DNA of 64,000 nucleotides from the NCBI GenBank assembly GCA_027484655.1, contig JAIXSM010000052.1, positions 1 through 64,000 on the forward strand, read 5' to 3'. Every line of letters begins with the position of its first letter. The first letter of the stretch is position 1. Positions 26,468-34,011 of this stretch are shown here, one piece after another. Origin of the DNA: Hyphomicrobiales bacterium. GTDB taxonomy: Bacteria; Pseudomonadota; Alphaproteobacteria; Rhizobiales; Beijerinckiaceae. The translations under genes were made by a program, and so were the position numbers. Under the pieces are notes generated by a model. The model was not told where the DNA came from, ran no database searches, and saw only the letters and a program-made list of their open reading frames with translations.

Positions 26468-27133
26468 GCGAGGGGGAGCTGCGGGACCGCGCGGTCCAGA
26501 TGCTCCCCTGTTACATTCCCGGGGCGGGCGCAGCCCGAACCCGGGACCCAACACCGCAGCCGCTTGTGTGGGTGGCCGGGTCAGGCCCGGCCATGACGGC
26601 CAAGTGGGCGTCTATCGTCCCTGCAGCGTCATGCCGACGAAGGCAATAACGTCCTTGCATCCACGGCAGGCCAACGCTCCGGCCCTGCGGCCTATCGTGG
26701 ATCCCGGCCGTCGCCGGGATGACGGGGTCGCGCCCACCCGGACCGCGCGCCACCTCCCCGGACGCCGAAGGCGATCCGGGGCCCCGCGCGCATGGCGTAT
26801 GCGCGTTGCGCTCCCTCATCCGGTTTGCTCTGCAAACCACCTTCTCCCACGTGCGGGAGAAGGGCGCGCGCGGTCCAGTTTTGCGCCCATCTCCCCACAG
26901 CGTCATGCCGACGAAGGTCGGCATCCACGGCAGGCAAACGCTTCGACCCTGCGGCCTGTCGTGGATCCCGGCCGTCGCCGGGATGACGGGGTCGCGCCGA
27001 TCCGGACTGCGCGCGTCCCCGCGCGCATTGCGTATGCGCGTTGCGTTCCCTCATCCGGTTTGCTCTGCAAACCACCTTCTCCCGCTTGCGGGAGAGAGCG
27101 GTCCAGTTGGCGCCTGTTGTTCCGGCCCGCCAA
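26468..27133. repeat. Gene-free repeat tract with two long direct copies
   Basis: Two copies of a composite repeat sit side by side: 26625-26880 and 26899-27108. Both run AGCGTCATGCCGACGAAGG, then a CGTGGATCCCGGCCGTCGCC palindrome, then TTTGCTCTGCAAACCACC with TTCTCCC/GGGAGA hairpins, ending GGTCCAGTT. The first copy carries an extra insert with the CCCCGGACGCCGAAGGCG core. Related cores occur near 1.0, 47.5 and 47.7 kb. I see no convincing gene here; open frames are made of the repeat. Confidence 0.8.
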
Positions 27134-28000
27134 TCAGGCCGGGAAGTACCGGTCCAGCCAGTCGAAGAGCACGCTGCGCACCCGCACGTTCGTTTCCGCG
27201 AACATGAAGTGGTCCGTTTCCGCGAACAGATGCAGGTCGCAGGGCTGGCCGGCGCGCTTGAAGATCTCGATGGATTGCTCCGTCGGCGTGACGGAATCCA
27301 CCGACGAGTGCAGCAGCAGCAGCGGACGCGGCGCCATGCGGTGCACGACTTCTTCCGCCTTGAAGTCGAACATGCTCTGCGCGGTTTCCGCCGGGAACAT
27401 CTGGATTGAGCCCGGCACCACATGGGTGCGCAACTCCGGTGGAATCGGCACGATGTCGTAGCGCGGCACCATCAGCGACTGGCCGGTGCGCTCACGATGG
27501 CGCTTGCCCTCTTCCAGCATCGTTGTGAAGCGCGTCCACTGCTCGGGGCTCGGATGCTGGCCGCGGAACTTGCGCTCGCCGTTGCCCCACCCGCCTGACG
27601 ACACGGCCGCCGCTACGCGCTCGTCCACGCTGCCGGTGTAAACCGCGACCGCCGCTCCGAAGCTGGAGCCCAGAAGCGCGATACGGTTCGGATCGACCTC
27701 GGGGCGCGTCTGCAGGAAGCTGATGGCGCTTTGGGTGTCCGCCACCTGCTCAAGGCAGATGACGCGGCCCTTCTCGCCTTCGCTGACGCCGCATCCGCGC
27801 ATGTCGAAGCCCAGTGTGACGTAGCCGCGCTTCGAGAGCATCTCGCAGGGGATCGTCACGTTGCCGGAGTTCTTGGTGCTGCCGAAACCGTGCAGCACGA
27901 TGACCGCGGGCCGGCGCTCGCCGGCCTTGTAGTCCGCCGGCAGCGTGATGCGACCGGACAGCGTCAGGCCGTCCGAGATGAAGGTGACGTCTTCCTGCAT
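27134..28000 (-). CDS. Alpha/beta hydrolase (dienelactone hydrolase/S9-like)
   Basis: 288 residues. The nucleophile lies in LLGSSFGAAVAVY, the Asp in SSVDSVTPTEQ and the His in ETDHFMFAE, forming a complete triad. The early VIVLHGFGSTKNSG carries the oxyanion-hole HGFG. It matches hydrolases related to dienelactone hydrolases and acyl-peptide hydrolases. GGGAGA precedes the ATG at 28000. It is the last gene of the minus-strand run UbiD, TctC, TctC, Ldh, TctC, hydrolase, so it may hydrolyse an ester or lactone made by that pathway (inference). Confidence 0.87.
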   Translation of the reverse strand: MQEDVTFISDGLTLSGRITLPADYKAGERRPAVIVLHGFGSTKNSGNVTIPCEMLSKRGYVTLGFDMRGCGVSEGEKGRVICLEQVADTQSAISFLQTRPEVDPNRIALLGSSFGAAVAVYTGSVDERVAAAVSSGGWGNGERKFRGQHPSPEQWTRFTTMLEEGKRHRERTGQSLMVPRYDIVPIPPELRTHVVPGSIQMFPAETAQSMFDFKAEEVVHRMAPRPLLLLHSSVDSVTPTEQSIEIFKRAGQPCDLHLFAETDHFMFAETNVRVRSVLFDWLDRYFPA

Positions 28001-28024
28001 GGGCTCTCCCTTTTCGCTTTTCTG

Positions 28025-29026
28025 TTACTTGACGAGGTCGAGCACTTCCTTCGGCGCTTCCACGATCTGCCTTGTAAGCTTTGCGAGGAGGTCGCCGCTG
28101 ATGAGCTCGATGTCGATATTGTACCGCTTGGCGTCGGCGAGGAAGCCCACATCCTTCATGGTCGCCTCGAATGCGGCGCGCAGCATCCTTGCGCGGTCCG
28201 CCGGCACGCCCGGCGGCAGGAACACGCTGCGGCCGAAGTCGGATTCCGCCGACAAGAATTCAGCCGCCTGCTTGTGCAGCGGATCGGTCATGACTTCTGC
28301 GAGCGTGGGAACGTTTGGCGCGGAAGGATCGCGTGTGATCGACGCGAACACGATCGGCTTGATCTTGCCCTCCCGGATCTCGTTGGGCATGGCAAGCTGG
28401 ACGGAGAGCCACGAGGCGCCGCGCCCCTCGATTTCGCCGCGCTGCATCGCGAGGTTGAGGTCAGCCGCGCCCTTGTAGCCCATCACCATCTTGAACCTGG
28501 TTCCAAGAAAGCGGTTCATGGTGTTGGGCACGATGAACGTGGGCGAACTCGGGCCGGTGGCGCCGATCACCACCTCCACCTTCCTAGCCTCCTCGATCGT
28601 CTGCGCCTTCGCCGTGTGCCACAACGCCAGCATGTTGCGCACGGGCGCCATGTTGCCGAGCCAGTACCACTCGCGCGCATCGTACTTGGCCACCTGCGGC
28701 TGCAGCACCTGATTGTGCACGATGGTCTGCTGCGTCATCGCGATGGTGAGGCCATCGCGCGGCGCGGTGTTGCTCATCTGGTTGGCGACCTGCAACCCAC
28801 CCGCCTGACCGCCCGCGAACTTCACGATGATTTTTGGCGCGCCGGGAATGTGCTTTGGCATGTGTTCCGCCAGCGCGCGCGCGTATGGGTCGAAGCTGCC
28901 GCCGGGATCAGAGCCGATGATGAAGGAAATGAGCTGGCCCTTGTAGACCGCCGCGAGATCGTCCGCGTGGGCCGTCGCTGGCGCCAGCATGAGCCCGATC
29001 ATCGCCATCCACGATGCTGTTTTCAT
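28025..29026 (-). CDS. TctC (Bug) family periplasmic solute receptor
   Basis: 333 residues. The start at 29026 has AGGAGGGG and is followed by a signal peptide (MKTASWMAMIGLMLAPATAHA). Bug features are VYKGQLISFIIGSDPGGSFDPYARALAEHMPKHIPGAPKI and YKGAADLNLAMQRGEIEG. The FIIGSDPGGSFD ligand loop differs from the other receptors here, which hints at a different ligand. It lies 24 bases upstream of the hydrolase and 26 bases downstream of the Ldh-family gene on the same strand. No membrane partner is present. Confidence 0.9.
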   Translation of the reverse strand: MKTASWMAMIGLMLAPATAHADDLAAVYKGQLISFIIGSDPGGSFDPYARALAEHMPKHIPGAPKIIVKFAGGQAGGLQVANQMSNTAPRDGLTIAMTQQTIVHNQVLQPQVAKYDAREWYWLGNMAPVRNMLALWHTAKAQTIEEARKVEVVIGATGPSSPTFIVPNTMNRFLGTRFKMVMGYKGAADLNLAMQRGEIEGRGASWLSVQLAMPNEIREGKIKPIVFASITRDPSAPNVPTLAEVMTDPLHKQAAEFLSAESDFGRSVFLPPGVPADRARMLRAAFEATMKDVGFLADAKRYNIDIELISGDLLAKLTRQIVEAPKEVLDLVK

Positions 29027-29052
29027 CGTTCCCCTCCTGTTGTTGGCCGGGC

Positions 29053-30120
29053 TCAGCCGGCGATGAATATCGGTCCTGCTACGCCGCATGATACGGCGAC
29101 ATCCTGCAATTGCGCGCGCAACCGCGGCGAGATCGGAACGCCTGAAGCCGCGCGCGCGCGGGCCTCCGCTTCCGAGCGCTCGCCCGGAAGGCGAATGGCG
29201 TCGAACCCATCAGCCTTTGGCAGGTCGCGAATGACGTCGGCGAGCGTGCGCACGTCTGCGTCGAAATCCGCCAGCGGCCTGATCTTCGATGCATCAATGA
29301 CGATGAGCATCTCGCTCTGCATATGAAAACTTTTGCGCCCGGGCCCCAGCATGTTGGCGAGCAGCGGCGCCCCGGCGAGCACGCTTGTCACGCATTCAAA
29401 CAGCAGGCCAAGGCCTGCGCCCTTCGGCCCGCCGATGGGCAGGGCGACGGCGGCTTTCGCGGCGTCCGTTGTGACGCGTCCTTCGGCGTCCAGCGCCCAG
29501 CCTTCGGGGATCGGCTTGCCCTCCCGCTGGGCCTGCTTCAGCTTGCCGTTCGATGCGACCGCACTCGCCATGTCGAGCATGAGCGCGCCATCGGGTCCGC
29601 CCGGCACGCCGATGGCCAGCGGGCTGGTGGAAAGGCTCGGAACGCTTGCGCCATGGTAGGCCATGAGCGGCGGGCCGGAGCCCATGACCATCGCGACAAA
29701 TCCCTGTCGCGCAGCCTGTTGCACGTAGTATCCCACCGCGCCCGTATGGGCGCAGCGGCAGACAATGCCTGTGGCGACGCCATAGAGCCGCGCGCGCCGC
29801 GTCGCCTCCTCCAGCGCCATCATCATCGGCACGGGGCCGGCGGCGCGGTCCGCGTCGATGCGGAACAGCGCCGGCGCGGCGTCGTCGAGACGAGGCGCCG
29901 CATGCGGATTGATGGAGCCGTTGGCGATGAGGTTGAGATAGGAGGGGACGCGCTCGACGCCGTGGGAGTCGATGCCGCGCAGGTCAGCCCACGTGAGCAC
30001 GTCGGCCACCTGAGCGGCGTGCGCCTCCTGCATGCCGCGCGATGCGAACACGCGGGTGACGAACGCCGCAAGCTCTCTCGCCGAGATCATGCCTGGCGCT
30101 TTTGCGTTGCCGTCCGTCAC
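29053..30120 (-). CDS. Ldh-family (malate/L-lactate/ureidoglycolate) NAD(P)-dependent oxidoreductase
   Basis: 355 residues from the GTG at 30120, which sits 3 bases after a strong AAGGAGGAG. The NTN-like Ldh family oxidises 2-hydroxy acids such as malate, ureidoglycolate or sulfolactate with NAD(P). Visible motifs are VLTWADLRGIDSHGVERVPSYLNLI, the glycine-rich ANGSINPHA, TSPLAIGVPGG and LMLDMASAVASNGKL. It is inside the minus-strand run between two TctC receptors. The substrate is probably an imported hydroxy-acid (inference). Confidence 0.9.
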   Translation of the reverse strand: MTDGNAKAPGMISARELAAFVTRVFASRGMQEAHAAQVADVLTWADLRGIDSHGVERVPSYLNLIANGSINPHAAPRLDDAAPALFRIDADRAAGPVPMMMALEEATRRARLYGVATGIVCRCAHTGAVGYYVQQAARQGFVAMVMGSGPPLMAYHGASVPSLSTSPLAIGVPGGPDGALMLDMASAVASNGKLKQAQREGKPIPEGWALDAEGRVTTDAAKAAVALPIGGPKGAGLGLLFECVTSVLAGAPLLANMLGPGRKSFHMQSEMLIVIDASKIRPLADFDADVRTLADVIRDLPKADGFDAIRLPGERSEAEARARAASGVPISPRLRAQLQDVAVSCGVAGPIFIAG

Positions 30121-30142
30121 CGTCTCCTCCTTTATTTTCAAC

Positions 30143-31180
30143 CTAGCGGCCGAGCGCTTTCTTGACGCGTTCCACCGTATCCGGCGGCGTCTCGAACATG
30201 CGCGCGACCAGCTTTTCGACCTCTTCGCCAGAGAGCGGATGAACGTCGATGTTCATCTTTTCCGCTTCCGCCAGCAACTCGGGATCTTTCATCGTCGCCT
30301 CGAACGAGCGGCGCATTTCCGCAAGTCTGTCGGTGGCGATTTCCGGCGGCGCGATAATGGGGCGCGCGAACGAGTTCTGGCTGTAGAACATCTCGAGCGC
30401 CCGGCGGTCGGCGTCGTTGCGCGCCAGCTCCATCATGAGCGGGGTTTTCAGCGCATTGAGCTGCGGATGGCCCTTGATGTCTTCCTGCGCGAATACGCGC
30501 GTGAACAGCTCGCCCTTCAGAATGTCGGGGTACTGCACCTTCGCTGTGGACCAGCCCAGCCCGCAGATGCCCTGCACCTCGTTGCGCTCCATGGCCAGCG
30601 TGACCTCGCGCGAGCCCTTGTAGCCGGTGACGATCTTCATGCGTCCGCCCAGAATGCCATTGGCGAACGCGGGGAAGTCGTAGGTCGTGCTGCCGGGCGC
30701 GGTTGCGCCGATGATCACGTCGCTGGCGATCAGCTCCGCCGGGGTTTTGGGCGCAGCGTCGCGGCGCAGCAGGCAGACGAGCACTTCCGAATGCGCGTTG
30801 CCCACGTAGCGGAATTTTGAGGGATCGTAGTTGCGCCGCAGGCTTTCGCTCAGCAGCGGATCCACGATCACGCTGGGAAACACAATGCCGACGAACGTGC
30901 CGTCCTTGGGCGCGCGGGTGAACACATGGCTCGCCACCACGCCGCCGCCAGCGCCGGGCATGTTGGAGGGCACCACCTGCGGGTTGCCGGGAATGTGCTT
31001 GCCCCAGTGGCGCGCGACGAGGCGGCCGTAGGTGTCCAGCCCGCCTCCCGTGGAGGAGCCGATGGCGAGCGTCAGCTGCTTGTCCTTGAAAAACGGCGCT
31101 GCGCCCTGCTGGGCCTGCGCGCTCGTTGTGAAAGCGCCCGCCAGCAGCGCGGCGGCGAAAATGGCTGCGTGCTTTTGCAT
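30143..31180 (-). CDS. TctC (Bug) family periplasmic solute receptor
   Basis: 345 residues from the ATG at 31180; an in-frame start at 31198 is also possible. Signal peptide MQKHAAIFAAALLAGAFTTSAQA. Bug motifs are FFKDKQLTLAIGSSTGGGLDTYGRLVARHWGKHIPGNPQVVPSNMPGAGGG and GYKGSREVTLAMERNEVQGICG. Its stop is 22 bases before the Ldh-family start, and its start is 14 bases after the stop of a third TctC gene, so two receptors are made from one transcript. Confidence 0.9.
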   Translation of the reverse strand: MQKHAAIFAAALLAGAFTTSAQAQQGAAPFFKDKQLTLAIGSSTGGGLDTYGRLVARHWGKHIPGNPQVVPSNMPGAGGGVVASHVFTRAPKDGTFVGIVFPSVIVDPLLSESLRRNYDPSKFRYVGNAHSEVLVCLLRRDAAPKTPAELIASDVIIGATAPGSTTYDFPAFANGILGGRMKIVTGYKGSREVTLAMERNEVQGICGLGWSTAKVQYPDILKGELFTRVFAQEDIKGHPQLNALKTPLMMELARNDADRRALEMFYSQNSFARPIIAPPEIATDRLAEMRRSFEATMKDPELLAEAEKMNIDVHPLSGEEVEKLVARMFETPPDTVERVKKALGR

Positions 31181-31194
31181 CGATTTTCCCCGTC

Positions 31195-32196
31195 TCACTT
31201 CATGGCCTCGGTCGCGCGGTCGATCACATCCTTCGGCGCATTCAGGATTTCCATGGCGATCTTCTGCACCTCGGCGCCAGAGGTGGGATCAATCTCGAGC
31301 TTGCGCTTCTCGGCTTCCGCGAGGAACACGGGATCTGCGACCATCTTGTCGAACGCTGCGCGCAGGGTCGCGAGACGATCCGCCGCGATGCCTGGCGGCG
31401 CGATCAGCGCGCGGCCTATGGCGGCGCCCGCAGAGGCGAACTCGATGATCTTCTTCGCCTGCGGGTCGTCCACGATCTCCTGCATCAGCGGAACGTTGGC
31501 CAGCTCCTTGTTGCGGCGCAGGCCGCCCTGGATCAGCGGAATGAAGTCGCCCGCCTCGATCACCGACATGTGGGTCGCGCGCCATGAGTTCCAGGCGGAA
31601 GAGACGAAGTCCACCTCGCCGCGCTCCATGGCGAGGACAGAATCCGCCGAGCCCTTGTAGCCGCAGATGATATCGAACTGATAGCCGCCGAGCGCCTTCA
31701 GCATCGCCGGGTACTGGTAGCTCTGGGAGTTGCGGCCCGTGCAGCCCGCCACTGTCTTCGTCTTGCGCATGTCGGCGGGCGTTTTCGCGGCCGCGCCCTT
31801 GCGGAAGACGAACGCCGTGTTCACCGGCGCGAACGAGCCGATGTAGGACATCTCCTGCACTTTCCACTTGCCCACCGCCGGCTCAAGCAGCTGCGTGTGC
31901 GCAATGGTTTCCGGGAACAGCCCGATGACCGACCCGTCTCTGGGAGACTGGGCGTAGAAAAATGCGGTCGCCACCAGGCCGCCGCCGCCCGGCTTGTGTT
32001 CGACAATGATGTTGGGATTGCCGGGCAAATGGTTGCGCATGAAGTCGGCGGCCAGCCGCGCGTAGAGGTCGTAACTGCCGCCTGGCGGGTGGCCGATGGT
32101 GATGCGCATCGGCTGCTGCGCGTTTGCAGCGCCCGACAGCGCAACGGCGCCGCCGGTGACCAACGCTGCGGCGAGTGTCCTGAGCATGGCCTTCAT
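31195..32196 (-). CDS. TctC (Bug) family periplasmic solute receptor
   Basis: 333 residues from the ATG at 32196, preceded by GGAGGGGAGAAGACG. Signal peptide about 27 residues (LAAALVTGGAVALSGAANA). Bug features are RITIGHPPGGSYDLYARLAADFMRNHLPGNPNIIVEHKPGGGG and GYKGSADSVLAMERGEVDF. A Cys pair (VAGCTGRN and DIICGYKG) could form a disulphide in the periplasm. It follows the UbiD-family gene after 41 bases on the same strand. Confidence 0.9.
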   Translation of the reverse strand: MKAMLRTLAAALVTGGAVALSGAANAQQPMRITIGHPPGGSYDLYARLAADFMRNHLPGNPNIIVEHKPGGGGLVATAFFYAQSPRDGSVIGLFPETIAHTQLLEPAVGKWKVQEMSYIGSFAPVNTAFVFRKGAAAKTPADMRKTKTVAGCTGRNSQSYQYPAMLKALGGYQFDIICGYKGSADSVLAMERGEVDFVSSAWNSWRATHMSVIEAGDFIPLIQGGLRRNKELANVPLMQEIVDDPQAKKIIEFASAGAAIGRALIAPPGIAADRLATLRAAFDKMVADPVFLAEAEKRKLEIDPTSGAEVQKIAMEILNAPKDVIDRATEAMK

Positions 32197-32237
32197 CGTC
32201 TTCTCCCCTCCTGTGAGCCTTTGCGGCTCTTTCCGGA

Positions 32238-33884
32238 TCACTTTTTCTTTTCGACGTTGCGTACGGGCGTCTCAGGTTTGAGACCGGCGCGCCGGCGCGC
32301 AAAGGTGTTTTCGCCGTTGGCTTTCCACTCGCCGCGCGTGGCCGCGTCCGCGAACGCCTGCCACTGGTCGCTCCAGTCGCCGAGATCATACCCATGCCAC
32401 GGCGCGCGCACGGAGAGGCGCGGCAGGCCAAGCTCTTCCCACAGGCGGCGCGCGTCCTCCATGTAGGGCTTCGCCGGCAAGGCGAGCGGCGAGGTGGGGT
32501 GCTTCAGCGTTGCGTCGATGAGCATCGTGGAATCGCCCCCTCCCGCGCCTGCCTTGGGGCCATGGCCTCCGGCGCGATGGGGGACAAGCTGCACATCCTC
32601 AATGGGGTCGCAGCGATACGCCATGGACCAGAAGATCGCGTCTGTGTTGAGCGCGTCGATGTCGCGCGACACCGCGATGACGATCTTGCCGCACTGCGCC
32701 TGCAGGGTAGCTGCGCCATGCAAACCGCGCCACACTTCCGTGCGCGGCGCGCCCGGCGCGAACTTGAGGAAGATCACCTTGCGCAGGTTGGTGAGGGGTT
32801 CGTGCATCACCACGCCCTCGATGCCCTTGATGTCGAGCGTGCGCTTGAGATGCTGGAAGAACAGCGCTTCGTACGCCGACTTCTTGAGGATGCTCGACTC
32901 GCTGGGCGTCACCTCGCTCAGCACGGAGGCGAACACCGGCTTGCGCTTCATGGTGATGGCGGTGACGCGCATCGACATGTTGAAGTCTTCCAGCGCCACG
33001 TGGCCGTGGCTCTCGCCAAACGGGCCTTCCGGCTCCAGCATTTCCGTGTCGATGAAGCCTTCCACGACGATTTCGGCGTCGGCGGGAATTTCGAGATCGA
33101 CGGTCTTGGCTTTCGTCACGCGCATGGCGCGGCCAGCAAGGCCGCCGGCCACCGCCATTTCATCCTCATCGATGCCGAGCTTCTGCGGCCCTGTGAACGC
33201 AACGACCGGCGCGCAGCCGACAATAATCGCGCAGGGCATGGGCTGCCCCATCTTCTGATATTTGAGCCAGTGCACGTAGCCGCCGGCGCCCGACAGGCGC
33301 GAGGCCATGCGCACGGCAAGCCTGTCGTTGGCTTTGAAAGCCGCGCGGTACGTGCCCATGTTGCGCACGCCGGTTTCGGGATCTTTCGTTACGCACACGG
33401 TGGCGGTCAGATACGGCGCAGCGTCGAAGCCCGGCGTGGAGACGGTTGCGGGCAGCACGCTCAGGCCCGTCTTCTGCAAGTCGTCCCCGGTGATGACGAC
33501 CTCATGGCAGGGCGCGTCTTCAATGAATTCCGGCTCAATGGGGTTGTCGAGCGCGCGCATCCAGACGTCAGCCAGATCTTCAACGCCAACGCCCATGCCG
33601 GCGGCGTAAATCTCGTCGTTGGCTGCGAGTGCGCCGACCACCACGGGGATGTCGTACTTTTCGCCCTTGGCGCCGATGACATTGGTGAACAGGAACGCGC
33701 GCCGCTCCTGCTCGGGAAAATTGCCGACGAACTGCCAGCGCACGAGCGGATGGATCTGCGTATCCTTGCACACCGGCTTGTCGATGCGCACGAGAAGGCC
33801 GCGCTCTTCGAGGCGCGCGAGGTGTTCCTGAAAATCGGACGGCGCGGACGACGCCTTTCCCGAGGCTGCTTGCCCAGAGGCCAT
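32238..33884 (-). CDS. UbiD-family decarboxylase
   Basis: 548 residues from the ATG at 33884; a longer frame upstream has no conserved sequence. UbiD enzymes use prenylated FMN to decarboxylate (or carboxylate) unsaturated and aromatic acids. The prFMN and active-site block EGFIDTEMLEPEGPFGESHGHV carries the catalytic Glu residues, and HCxxYR-like regions appear as MGTYRAAFKANDRLAVRM. SDIDALNTDAIFWSMAYRCDP is also typical. No ubiX prenyltransferase is in the window, so cofactor must be supplied from elsewhere. It heads the minus-strand run and diverges from the molybdenum hydroxylase gene across 127 bases. Confidence 0.92.
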   Translation of the reverse strand: MASGQAASGKASSAPSDFQEHLARLEERGLLVRIDKPVCKDTQIHPLVRWQFVGNFPEQERRAFLFTNVIGAKGEKYDIPVVVGALAANDEIYAAGMGVGVEDLADVWMRALDNPIEPEFIEDAPCHEVVITGDDLQKTGLSVLPATVSTPGFDAAPYLTATVCVTKDPETGVRNMGTYRAAFKANDRLAVRMASRLSGAGGYVHWLKYQKMGQPMPCAIIVGCAPVVAFTGPQKLGIDEDEMAVAGGLAGRAMRVTKAKTVDLEIPADAEIVVEGFIDTEMLEPEGPFGESHGHVALEDFNMSMRVTAITMKRKPVFASVLSEVTPSESSILKKSAYEALFFQHLKRTLDIKGIEGVVMHEPLTNLRKVIFLKFAPGAPRTEVWRGLHGAATLQAQCGKIVIAVSRDIDALNTDAIFWSMAYRCDPIEDVQLVPHRAGGHGPKAGAGGGDSTMLIDATLKHPTSPLALPAKPYMEDARRLWEELGLPRLSVRAPWHGYDLGDWSDQWQAFADAATRGEWKANGENTFARRRAGLKPETPVRNVEKKK

Positions 33885-34011
33885 TTGCGGTTCCAACCCT
33901 TCCACGGCGCTTCGCTGCGCCAGTGGTTGCGTTATTATAGGTCTTCCTGTAGCGAGGCAACCAAACGGGCCGGCCGCGCCAAGCCGGCGTCCAGCCACGG
34001 ATGGGGAGAGA

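Noticed and set aside
26468-27133. Small genes in the repeat tract
   Set aside because: All open frames are built of duplicated palindromic repeat and end at repeat edges; no start sites or domains.
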